This document shows, piece after piece, positions 1 to 6,472 of a stretch of 6,472 nt of DNA. The DNA is taken from NCBI GenBank assembly GCA_016201645.1, contig JACQCL010000212.1:1-6472 (forward strand), written 5' to 3'. Position 1 is the stretch's first letter. Every line of letters begins with the position of its first letter. The notes beneath the pieces are model-generated. The model was not told the DNA's origin and made no database searches. It was given only the letters and a program-made list of their open reading frames with translations. Source of the DNA: Candidatus Rokuibacteriota bacterium (GTDB taxonomy: Bacteria; Methylomirabilota; Methylomirabilia; Rokubacteriales; CSP1-6). Made by a program: the position numbers and the translations under genes.

Positions 1-98
1 ACAAGGGGCTTTATGTTTACTTCGCGCGGGCCTCCACGCCAGCGCCACTAGCCGCAGCTCGCGTTCGCATTCCTGCGCCATGGGGGTTGGAGATCTCA
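1..98. other. Left-edge region after the transporter stop; no supported gene
   Basis: Ninety-eight bases downstream of the Na/Pi transporter. On the minus strand an ATG at 79-81 opens a frame of 27 codons to the window edge (MAQECERELRLV...), with no clear Shine-Dalgarno and no recognisable motif. The last bases on the minus strand, AAAGCCCCTTGT, could be the first arm of a hairpin whose second arm lies outside the window, but nothing visible confirms a terminator. Confidence 0.3.
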
Positions 99-1703
99 TT
101 AGACCTCCTCCAGGATGGGAAAGACGAGGGCGGTTACGTGGGAGGAGATGCGCTTCAGGTTCGTCAGAACGTCCAGGTGGATCTCCGAGGTCTCGAGGGA
201 CTCGGACAACCCGGCGCGCAGGCGAGCGAGGTGGGACTCACGCAGCTCCCGCTCTCGCTGGCGGACGACCGGCCGCTGATCGAGCACCTCCTGGGCCAGG
301 GTCCGGTCAGTGGCCGCGAAGGCCGCAATGGCCCGCTCCAGGTTCTTGGCCACAAGGGCGTGAAACTCCATGATCTCCGCCTCCCCCGCTCCCGAGAAGC
401 GCCGTCCCTGGTAGAGCTTCTTCCGGGCCAGGTCCATGAGGTTCTTGTCCACGATGTCGCCGATGTTTTCCAGGTTTCCGTTGAACGTCAGCAGCGCGAC
501 CGCCCGACGGGAGAGGTCCGCCGACATGGTCTCCCGGCCGAGGCGCGTGAGGAAGAGCTTGATCTCGCGCTCGAGGAAGTCCACCTGGTCGTCGCGCTGC
601 TCCACGTTTTCGAGCAGCTCCTGGCTGTCCGTGCGGAAGACCGTCATCGCGTCCCGCAGCATCCCCTGCACCACGTCGGCCATCCGCAGCGCCTCGCGCG
701 TGGCCTGGCCGATGGCCAGCGCCGGCTGGTCCAGGGAGCGTTCGTCCAGGTAGCGCGTCTTGAACGGGTTGTCACCTTCCTCCTCCTCGGGAACCAGCGT
801 GACGATCAGCCGCGCCGCGATGTTCTGGAACGGCAGGAAGAGCGCGCTGATCCCGACGTTGAAGACGGTGTGAGCATTGGCAATCTGGCGGCCGACGTCA
901 CCCGCCGTGGTGGCGATCCAGCCCGTGAAGGGATCAATGAACGGGAAGATCAGCAGCACGCCGAGAACCTTGAAGGCGATGTGGGCTGCCGCCACGCGCT
1001 TGGCATCCGGGCGCGCGCCCATGGACGCCATGAGCGCGGCCGCGCAGGTGCCGATGTTGGCGCCCAGGACGATGGCGACCGCGCCGCTCAGGGGAAGATG
1101 CCCCTCGCCGGCCAGCGTGATGGCCAGCGCAATGGTGGCCGCAGAGGACTGGACCAGCCCACTGAAGAACGCGGCGGTGAGGATTCCCGCCAGCGGGGTC
1201 CCGGCCAGCGTCACGAGGATCTGCTGGGCCAGGTGGCTCGATTTGAGCGGCGCCATGCCCTCCACCATAACCTTGAGCCCCAGGAAGATCAGCCCGAACC
1301 CGAGGAGGGCCGTCCCCAGATCTTTCACGACCCGCCGCTTGCCGAGGAAGATGCCGCTGAACCCGAGGCCCACCAGCAGGAGCGCGTAGTCGGTGATCTT
1401 GAACGCGATGAGCTGGACGGTGAACGTCGTGCCGATGTCCGCCCCCAGGATCACCCCCATGGTCTGCGAGAACGGTATGAGGCCGGCGGAGACGAAGCCG
1501 ATCAGCATCACCGTGGTCGCCGAGGAGGACTGGATGATCCCGGTGACCGCCGCGCCCGAGAGGAGCGCGGTGAATCGGTTCCGGGTCAGGTGGGTCAAGA
1601 GGTAGCGGAGCCGGCCGCCCGCCGCCCGCTGGAATCCCTCACCCACGAGCTGGATTCCGTAGAGCAGCAACGCCATCCCGCCGAAGAGCACCAGGATGAG
1701 CAT
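99..1703 (-). CDS. Na/Pi-cotransporter family protein with C-terminal PhoU-like domain (NptA/YjbB type)
   Basis: A 534-residue inner-membrane protein of the type II Na/phosphate cotransporter (SLC34-like) family. Residues 1-300 are strongly hydrophobic and contain the family's internal repeat: first half GIIQSSSATT at 55-64 and GADIGTT at 87-93, second half GLVQSSAAT at 182-190 and GANIGTC at 214-220. An acidic linker (PEEEEGDN at 305-312) leads to a cytoplasmic, all-helical PhoU-like region at about 330-534, with GNLENIGDIVDKNL at 409-422 and NLKRISSHV at 515-523 resembling the metal-binding helices of PhoU. Members move phosphate with sodium; E. coli YjbB has been linked to export, so direction should not be assumed. 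The ATG is 12 bases after the gltX stop and in the same frame as it, so it cannot extend upstream. No strong Shine-Dalgarno is seen, only a GGGG run 9-12 bases before the ATG. Stop is TAA at 99-101. Confidence 0.93.
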   Translation of the reverse strand: MLILVLFGGMALLLYGIQLVGEGFQRAAGGRLRYLLTHLTRNRFTALLSGAAVTGIIQSSSATTVMLIGFVSAGLIPFSQTMGVILGADIGTTFTVQLIAFKITDYALLLVGLGFSGIFLGKRRVVKDLGTALLGFGLIFLGLKVMVEGMAPLKSSHLAQQILVTLAGTPLAGILTAAFFSGLVQSSAATIALAITLAGEGHLPLSGAVAIVLGANIGTCAAALMASMGARPDAKRVAAAHIAFKVLGVLLIFPFIDPFTGWIATTAGDVGRQIANAHTVFNVGISALFLPFQNIAARLIVTLVPEEEEGDNPFKTRYLDERSLDQPALAIGQATREALRMADVVQGMLRDAMTVFRTDSQELLENVEQRDDQVDFLEREIKLFLTRLGRETMSADLSRRAVALLTFNGNLENIGDIVDKNLMDLARKKLYQGRRFSGAGEAEIMEFHALVAKNLERAIAAFAATDRTLAQEVLDQRPVVRQRERELRESHLARLRAGLSESLETSEIHLDVLTNLKRISSHVTALVFPILEEV

Positions 1704-1715
1704 GGCGTCAGCCCC

Positions 1716-3140
1716 TCAGGCCTTTCCCTCGATCACCGCCAGGCACTTCTTGAGGCGGGCGAGGGTCCGCTCTTTACCCAGGATGGCCGCCACCTGGAAG
1801 ATGGGCGGGCTCACAGTCTTGCCCGTCAGCGCGATCCGTGTGAGCTGGGCCAGGTCCACCAGCTTCAGCTCCAACTGGGCGACGAGGCCGCGGTAGAGGC
1901 TCTCCAGCGCGTCGGGCTCGAACGCCTCCTGAGCCTCCAGGCGCTTGATCAAGAGCGCGAGTCGCGGGATGGCCTCGGGCGTGAAGAACTTCGCCACGAT
2001 CTCCGGAGGATCGTAATTGGCCGGCTCGGCAAAGTAGAACACCCCCATCTCAAACATCTGGCGCAGGGTGCTGGCCCTTTCCTTTAGGCTATCCGCCACT
2101 TGGGCCAACCACCTTCGGTCTGACGGCACAGGAATGCCCCTGCGCTCCATGTAGGATGCCAAATCGTGGGCCAACCGCTCTCCTGGTGCTTGGCGCATCC
2201 AGTGGTTGGACAGCCACTCGAGCTTCGCCCGGTCGAAGACGGCGCCGGCCTGCCCTACCTTGGCCAGGTCAAAGTGCTCGATCAACTCCTCGCGCGAGAA
2301 GATCTCTTGATCCCCGTGAGACCAGCCCAGTCGCGCCAGGTAGTTGACCATGGCCTCCGGGAGAAACCCCTCTTCCTTGAACGCGAGGACCGAGGTGGCG
2401 CCGTGGCGCTTGGAGAGCCGGCTCCGGTCCGGCCCCAGGATCATCGGGATGTGGGCGAACGCCGGGACGGGATACCCGAGGGCGTGGTAGCAGAGGATCT
2501 GCTTCGGCGTGTTCGAAAGATGATCGTTGCCGCGAATGACGTGGGTGATCTTCATGGTCACGTCGTCCACGACCACGCAGAAGTTGTACGTCGGGCTGCC
2601 GTCGGTCCGGACGAGAATCCAGTCGTCGAGCTGGCCGTGGTCGAAGGTCACTCTCCCGTGAATCAGGTCCTGCACCACGGTCTGTCCCGAGCGCGGGATC
2701 TTCAGCCTGAGCGCGTGAGGGACGTCCGCCGCAACGTTCTGGTCCCGGCATTTGCCTGAGTAGCGAAAGGTCTCCCCCCGGGCCTGAGCGGCCGCGCGCG
2801 CGGCCTCCAGCTCCTCAGGCGGGCAGGCACAGCGGTACGCCTTGCCCTCCGCCAGCAGGCGCTCGGCGTGGGCCTTGTAGATCTCCAGCCGCTCGGTCTG
2901 GCGGTACCCGGGCGTCGGCGGCCCCTCATCCCAGTCCAACCCGAGCCAGCGCAGGGCTTCGAGGATCGACGCGATGTACTCCTCGGTCGAGCGCGAGCGG
3001 TCCGTGTCCTCGATTCTGAGGATGAAGACGCCGCGGTGGTGCCGGGCGAAGAGCCAGGTGAAGAGCGCCGTCCGGGCACCCCCCACGTGGAGGTGCCCCG
3101 TGGGACTCGGCGCGAAGCGGGCCCTTACCGGCTCAGGCAT
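1716..3140 (-). CDS. gltX: Glutamyl-tRNA synthetase
   Basis: A class I aminoacyl-tRNA synthetase that charges tRNA-Glu (and, in organisms lacking GlnRS, also tRNA-Gln) with glutamate. It has 474 residues, close to the E. coli enzyme. The catalytic Rossmann domain opens with RFAPSPTGHLHVGGARTALF (HIGH motif as HVGG, 18-21), followed by RIEDTDRSRS at 43-51; the KMSKS equivalent is RLSKRHG at 241-247. The zinc-binding region has C104-x-C106 and C131, but D133 where E. coli has the histidine ligand. The C-terminal helical part (KLEWLSNHWMRQ at 306-317 onward) is the anticodon-binding region. The frame stays open 48 codons further upstream to 3284, inside the dehydrogenase gene; I chose the ATG at 3140 because the conserved family sequence begins right after it (MPEPVRARFAPSPTG) and the extension looks like non-coding frame. 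The Shine-Dalgarno is weak (GAG about 8 bases upstream). Whether it is discriminating or non-discriminating cannot be judged here. Confidence 0.97.
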   Translation of the reverse strand: MPEPVRARFAPSPTGHLHVGGARTALFTWLFARHHRGVFILRIEDTDRSRSTEEYIASILEALRWLGLDWDEGPPTPGYRQTERLEIYKAHAERLLAEGKAYRCACPPEELEAARAAAQARGETFRYSGKCRDQNVAADVPHALRLKIPRSGQTVVQDLIHGRVTFDHGQLDDWILVRTDGSPTYNFCVVVDDVTMKITHVIRGNDHLSNTPKQILCYHALGYPVPAFAHIPMILGPDRSRLSKRHGATSVLAFKEEGFLPEAMVNYLARLGWSHGDQEIFSREELIEHFDLAKVGQAGAVFDRAKLEWLSNHWMRQAPGERLAHDLASYMERRGIPVPSDRRWLAQVADSLKERASTLRQMFEMGVFYFAEPANYDPPEIVAKFFTPEAIPRLALLIKRLEAQEAFEPDALESLYRGLVAQLELKLVDLAQLTRIALTGKTVSPPIFQVAAILGKERTLARLKKCLAVIEGKA

Positions 3141-3186
3141 CGCGCGACTCGACAGCCGTCGAAGAGGCGGCCCCCAACGGAATCCT

Positions 3187-4500
3187 CTAGAGCCGGATAA
3201 TGTGCGGCTGAGGCCCGAGAAAGCCGGTGGCGTTGCGGGTATCCACCACCAGCGGCGCCTCACCGCCGACGCGCCGCATGTCAAACTCCGGATGGTTGGT
3301 CAGGACGAGGACGAGATCCTGTGACGCCAGATCCGCGCTCTGCCAGGGGACGGCCACGAGCTGGTGCTGGCCAAGGGTGAGCCGGGGGACGTGGGGATCC
3401 ACGTACGAGATCCGAGCGCCCTTGGCGAGAAGGGTCTCGAGAATCTCCAGCGCCGGCGACTCGCGCACATCTCCCACTCCCGCCTTGTAGGCGACGCCGA
3501 GCGCCAAAATCTTTGCTCCCCGGACCGCTCGTCCCCGCTCGTTCAGGGCATCGGTCGCGAGCTGGACGACGTAAGCTGGCATCTGACGGTTGATCTCGTC
3601 GGCGAAGGCCATGAACTTGGGCTCGTAGCCCGCCAGGCGCGCCTTCCAGGAGAGATAGTACGGATCCACCGGAATGCAATGCCCGCCGATCCCGGGGCCC
3701 GGGTAGAACGGCAAGAAGCCGAAAGGCTTGGTCGCGGCCGCTTCGATGACTTCCCACACCGAGATCCCGAGCCGCCGGCACATGATCGCCAGCTCGTTCG
3801 CCAGCGCGATGTTGACGCTCCGGAAGATGTTTTCGAAGAGCTTGACCATCTCGGCCGTCTGGGGGCCCGAAACCGGCACGACCCGGTCGATGATCTGGGT
3901 GTAGAGGAGCCGCGTCAGCTCCGCGCAGGCGGGCGTGATGCCGCCGACGATCTTCGGGATCTGGCGCAGGTCGAAGCGCTTGTTGCCCGGGTCAATGCGC
4001 TCGGGCGAGAAGGCGAGGAAAAATTCCTCGCCGGCCGCGAGTCCCCGGGCCGTAAAGCGCGGAAGCAGCACCTCCTCCGTCGTGCCGGGGTACGTGGTGG
4101 ACTCGAGAACGACCAGCTGGCCGGGGCGCAGGATGGACGCCACCGCGTTGGCGGCGGCGACGATGTGGGAAATGTCCGGTTCCTTCGACTTTCCCAGGGG
4201 CGTCGGCACGCAGATGAGGATCGCGTCGGCAGCAGTCAGCGCGGAGGTGTCGGTGGTGATGGCCAGCCTGGATGCGGCCACCAGCGTGGCGAGCTCATCG
4301 CTCCCGACGTCTTCCACCGGGCTCTCCCCCAGGCGAAGCCGGGCGACACGGTCGGCATCCACGTCAACGCCGATCACGGAGAAGCCCGCCTTCCCGAAGG
4401 CGACGGCCAGCGGAAGACCCACGTAGCCGAGGCCGATGATGCCGACTCGCGCCGAGCGCTGCTCGAGAGCCTGACGCAACCTGTCGCTGTGCTGGCTCAT
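3187..4500 (-). CDS. UDP-sugar 6-dehydrogenase, UDP-glucose/GDP-mannose dehydrogenase family (WbpA-like UDP-GlcNAc dehydrogenase likely)
   Basis: A 437-residue cytoplasmic enzyme that oxidises the C6 alcohol of a nucleotide sugar to a carboxylate in two NAD-dependent steps. Visible motifs: N-terminal Rossmann nucleotide-binding loop GLGYVGLP at 23-30; CVPTPL at 97-102; ESTTYPGTTE at 133-142; FSPERIDPG at 164-172; the central helix with K220 and ENIFRSVNIALANELA at 223-238; the catalytic block GPGIGGHCIPVDP at 268-280 with C275 as the thiohemiacetal cysteine; and the C-terminal UDP-binding domain starting near GVAYKAGVGDVRESPALE at 335-352. The ENIFRSVNIALxNEL form and the neighbouring WbpE-like aminotransferase favour UDP-N-acetylglucosamine as substrate, giving UDP-GlcNAcA; UDP-ManNAc or UDP-Glc remain possible. 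The ATG lies 9 bases after the aminotransferase stop, which is in the same frame (three sense codons, then TAG), so no upstream start is possible. A GGAG lies only 2 bases before the ATG, unusually close. Confidence 0.92.
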   Translation of the reverse strand: MSQHSDRLRQALEQRSARVGIIGLGYVGLPLAVAFGKAGFSVIGVDVDADRVARLRLGESPVEDVGSDELATLVAASRLAITTDTSALTAADAILICVPTPLGKSKEPDISHIVAAANAVASILRPGQLVVLESTTYPGTTEEVLLPRFTARGLAAGEEFFLAFSPERIDPGNKRFDLRQIPKIVGGITPACAELTRLLYTQIIDRVVPVSGPQTAEMVKLFENIFRSVNIALANELAIMCRRLGISVWEVIEAAATKPFGFLPFYPGPGIGGHCIPVDPYYLSWKARLAGYEPKFMAFADEINRQMPAYVVQLATDALNERGRAVRGAKILALGVAYKAGVGDVRESPALEILETLLAKGARISYVDPHVPRLTLGQHQLVAVPWQSADLASQDLVLVLTNHPEFDMRRVGGEAPLVVDTRNATGFLGPQPHIIRL

Positions 4501-4509
4501 GGCTCCATT

Positions 4510-5620
4510 CTACCCGATCCGATTCACTGCCTGACTGACTGCTCTCACCACCGTCTCGACCTCGGCAACCGTCAACTCGGCGAAGCACGGAAGCGAGAGG
4601 ACCTCGCGGGAGGCCTGCCACGCCCGTGGACACTCGGCCTGGGCGGGACCACCCAGGTTCCTGAAGAGCGGCTGCCCCGGAATCGGCAGCGGATAGTGCA
4701 GCGCGGTGCCGACCCCGAGGTCCACCAGGGCCTTGGCGAGGTCGTCGCGCCAGGGGGAGAGGACCGTGTAGTGATGATAGACGTGCATCGCCGGCGGCCG
4801 TTCGTGAGGGAGGGTCAGCGGCAGCGCCGCGAGCAGGGCGGAATAACGGGCCGCCAGCCTGCGGCGCGCCGCCGTCCAGGCGGGCAGGTGGCGGAGCTTC
4901 ACCCTGAGCAGCGCGGCCTGGAGCTCGTCCAGGCGGCTCGAATATCCGAGCTCCGAGTGCTGGTACTTCGCCCGCGAGCCGTGGTTTCTGAGCCGCCTCA
5001 CGCGCTCGGCGAGCTCCTCCCGATCCGTGACCACCATCCCCCCATCGCCGCAGGCGCCGAGGTTCTTCGTCGGATAGAAGGAGAGGCACGCCAGGTCGCC
5101 GAAACTCCCGACGGGGCGACCGGCGTAGGAGGCGCCGATCGCCTGCGCCGCGTCCTCGATCACGGCCAGCCCGTGGCGGCGCGCGATGGTCATGAGGGGG
5201 CCCATCTCGCACGGATGGCCGTAGAGGTGAACGGGGAGGATCGCCTTCGTGCACCGCGTGATCGCCCGCTCGACCTGAGCCGGATCCAGCGTGAATGTGT
5301 CGAGATCAATATCCACGAAGACCGGCCGCGCCCCCGCGTGGAGGACGGCGGAGGCGGAGGCGACGAAGGAGAAGGCCGGCGTAATCACCTCATCGCCCGG
5401 CCCCCACGTCCAGGGCCCGGAGCCCCAGGTGGAGCGCATCGGTCCCCGAGGCCACGCCCACCCCGTGGCGGACGCCTGAGAGCGCCGCCACCTCGGCCTC
5501 CAGTGCTTCGCCCTCAGACCCCAGAATGAAGCGGCTCGATGCCAGGACGCGCTCCGCCGCCTCGAGGAGCTCCTTCCGCAGCGCCGCGTGCTGGCGGGTG
5601 AGATCGATCTGCGGGATCAT
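4510..5620 (-). CDS. DegT/DnrJ/EryC1/StrS-family PLP sugar aminotransferase (WbpE-like), interrupted by a one-base frameshift
   Basis: A PLP-dependent aminotransferase that adds an amino group to a keto nucleotide-sugar. The gene is in two frames: 5620 to about 5405 encodes the N-terminus (MIPQIDLTRQ to RALDVG), and about 5404 to 4510 the rest (PGDEVITP to AVNRIG). Removing one G from a five-G run gives a continuous 369-residue protein, the normal family length, with an uninterrupted ALDVG-PGDEVITP join. Residues in the repaired protein: SGTDA at 58-62 (cofactor phosphate region), EDAAQ at 155-159 (the Asp that contacts the PLP ring nitrogen), FYPTKNLGACGDGG at 181-194 with K185 as expected Schiff-base lysine, SSRLDELQAA at 227-236, and HYPLP at 308-312. 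Motifs most resemble WbpE/WlbC-type aminotransferases of UDP-3-keto-GlcNAcA, which fits the dehydrogenase next door; ArnB-, FdtB- or PseC-like substrates cannot be excluded. Unrepaired, the first frame stops at 5390 after 76 residues and lacks the lysine. Start is the ATG in the ATGA overlap with lptD, without a clear Shine-Dalgarno, suggesting translational coupling. Confidence 0.88.
5401..5405 (-). other. Frameshift site in the aminotransferase gene (five-G run)
   Basis: On the coding strand the sequence reads GACGTGGGGGCCGGGCGATGA. In the upstream frame it gives D-V-G-A-G-R-stop; with four Gs instead of five it gives D-V-G-P-G-D-E, the conserved family sequence, and the frame stays open to 4510. 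A homopolymer length change of one base is therefore the simplest explanation. It may be a sequencing or assembly error or a real mutation; the sequence alone cannot tell. Confidence 0.88.
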
Positions 5621-6472
5621 CGGACCGCGCCGAGGCCGGTCTTGGTCCCCACCTGCCCCAGCCCCAGAAGGTTCACTGAGAAACGGACCTCCTGCTCATT
5701 CCGCGCCAGGCCGACCCCGGATCGGTCAATCAGTTCCACGCTGACAGACGCGCACTGGCAGTGGACATCAATGCCAAGCCGCGACTCCACTAGCCTGCCG
5801 CTCCTGACGTCCCAGTGGGTGGAGCCGTGAACATCGAGGGTGCGGGTGAGCTTGGCCAGGACCTCTCCCCTCACGAACTCGATCTTAGCCTGATTGTCGA
5901 ACCGGGTGCCTGCTGTGGCGGTGACGTCGCGGATCGAGGCCGAGATGTCGGTGTTGAAGTTCTGAAAGCCCTTTCCGTACACGTTATAGGCAGCGTCTCC
6001 CCGGAGGCGGAAATACTGGTTGGGCTGGACGAGCAGGTCGCCCGTCAGGTTGCCCAACTGTTGGGAGGTGTCGTTGGGAGGCAGGTCGTACGTCTGGGCC
6101 AGGACGAAGCGGAGCAGTTCCCACCGGACCGGCTCCTGCCCTTCCCCAGCCACCGTCTTCCCGTTCATCCGGTTCGTGAGCGAATACGTGGCCCGACTGA
6201 TCCGCCCGATGCGGTCAATCCCCAGATCGGCCAGGGGTGCGGACAAGGCATTCACGGTGCCTCCCCCGGGGTCCCACTGGGGGATCCCGTCCTGGTTCGC
6301 GCCCCGAATCCAGGTGACGTTGACCCGAGGCTCGATCAGGTGTTGGAGGGCGGCGATCCCGGCGGTCCCGCCAGTGTCGTAGATCCGGGACGCGTGGGTC
6401 TCCAGATCTGTTCCCCACTCGCCGAGCCCGCGAACGAAGGGGTCGTCCTCGGTCTCTTCGACCACGATTCCA
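5617..6472 (-). CDS. lptD: LPS-assembly protein LptD (OstA/Imp), C-terminal fragment, 5' end outside window
   Basis: This is the C-terminal ~284 residues of LptD, the outer-membrane beta-barrel that, with LptE, inserts lipopolysaccharide into the outer leaflet. The frame is open through the right edge, so the signal peptide, periplasmic OstA domain and first barrel strands are not visible. The GTG at 6465 is an internal valine, not a start. Seen in sequence: a segment HLIEPRVNVTW followed by NQDGIPQWD (about 6215-6345), matching the family's LEPRL...NQxxIPxFD block; then DRIGRISRATYSLTNRM, matching the DRIG...LTSR block; alternating polar/hydrophobic strands; and a C-terminal FSVNLLGLGQVGTK like the family's terminal LKGLGSVG strand. 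A CQC triplet at 5752-5760 sits where E. coli LptD has its adjacent C724-C725 pair. The stop overlaps the next gene's start (ATGA). Family assignment is firm; the CxC-to-CC equivalence is by eye. Confidence 0.9.
   Translation of the reverse strand, partial: GIVVEETEDDPFVRGLGEWGTDLETHASRIYDTGGTAGIAALQHLIEPRVNVTWIRGANQDGIPQWDPGGGTVNALSAPLADLGIDRIGRISRATYSLTNRMNGKTVAGEGQEPVRWELLRFVLAQTYDLPPNDTSQQLGNLTGDLLVQPNQYFRLRGDAAYNVYGKGFQNFNTDISASIRDVTATAGTRFDNQAKIEFVRGEVLAKLTRTLDVHGSTHWDVRSGRLVESRLGIDVHCQCASVSVELIDRSGVGLARNEQEVRFSVNLLGLGQVGTKTGLGAVR

Larger units (their letters stand above)
99..6472 (-). other. Probable single transcription unit: lptD - aminotransferase - UDP-sugar dehydrogenase - gltX - Na/Pi transporter
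   Basis: All five genes point the same way. The junctions are a 4-base overlap (5617-5620, ATGA), then gaps of 9 (4501-4509), 46 (3141-3186) and 12 (1704-1715) bases. None has room for an obvious terminator, and only the 46-base gap before gltX could hold part of a promoter, where I see no convincing -35/-10 pair. The operon promoter must lie upstream of lptD, outside the window. This is inferred from spacing; no transcript evidence is available. Confidence 0.7.

Noticed and set aside
87..2087. A 666-codon open frame on the plus strand
   Set aside because: It is antisense to the Na/Pi transporter and gltX, both with clear family motifs. Its composition (rich in R, E, D, G, H, Q with no recognisable domain) is typical of the complement of high-GC genes. 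It crosses the gene boundary only because the two genes happen to share a frame.
2269..2751. Secondary minus-strand open frames inside gltX and other genes (for example 2269-2751, 2702-3079, 3281-3781, 4364-5254)
   Set aside because: These lie within strongly supported genes in other frames and encode R/P/G-rich sequences without motifs.
3149..3162. Small inverted repeat (TCGAC, 4-base loop, GTCGA) just upstream of gltX
   Set aside because: The stem is only 5 bp with no T-tract, too short to support as a terminator or regulatory hairpin in GC-rich DNA.
3141..3284. A 48-codon N-terminal extension of gltX
   Set aside because: It overlaps the end of the dehydrogenase and is not GluRS-like. The family sequence begins immediately at the ATG at 3140.
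3364..5529. A 721-codon open frame on the plus strand
   Set aside because: It is antisense to the dehydrogenase and aminotransferase, with the same low-information R/G/E/D-rich composition and no motif. Long antisense frames are expected in GC-rich DNA.
6463..6465. GTG as a possible start for the LptD reading frame
   Set aside because: The frame continues upstream to the window edge, and the protein would lack the signal peptide and N-terminal domain, so this is an internal valine codon of a larger gene.

Overview
The window is GC-rich DNA (roughly two thirds G+C by eye) with every recognisable gene on the minus strand, so transcription runs from the right end to the left. An LptD fragment shows that the host has an LPS-type outer membrane and is therefore a Gram-negative (diderm) bacterium. 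Its genus cannot be read from this sequence. High-GC uncultured lineages or Deltaproteobacteria-like groups would fit, but that is only a guess.

In transcription order the window holds: (1) the C-terminal part of lptD, the outer-membrane LPS transporter, running off the right edge (5617-6472); (2) a DegT/DnrJ/EryC1/StrS-family sugar aminotransferase (4510-5620), interrupted by a one-base frameshift in a run of five identical bases at 5401-5405; (3) a UDP-sugar 6-dehydrogenase of the UDP-glucose/GDP-mannose dehydrogenase family, closest in motifs to WbpA (3187-4500); (4) glutamyl-tRNA synthetase gltX (1716-3140); (5) a Na/Pi-cotransporter-family protein with a C-terminal PhoU-like domain (99-1703). 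The last 98 bases at the left edge carry no gene that can be supported.

Spacing is tight: a 4-base ATGA overlap, then gaps of 9, 46 and 12 bases. One polycistronic message is likely. The first three genes share an envelope theme: LptD inserts LPS into the outer membrane, and the aminotransferase/dehydrogenase pair resembles the WbpE/WbpA steps that make amino-sugar uronic acids for O-antigen or other surface glycans. gltX and the phosphate transporter are housekeeping genes that appear to be co-transcribed passengers.

I see no mobile element, CRISPR array, RNA gene or novel defence-type system. The points most worth a second look are the frameshift in the aminotransferase, the CxC arrangement in the LptD C-terminus, the altered fourth position of the GluRS zinc site, and the translational coupling of lptD to amino-sugar genes.
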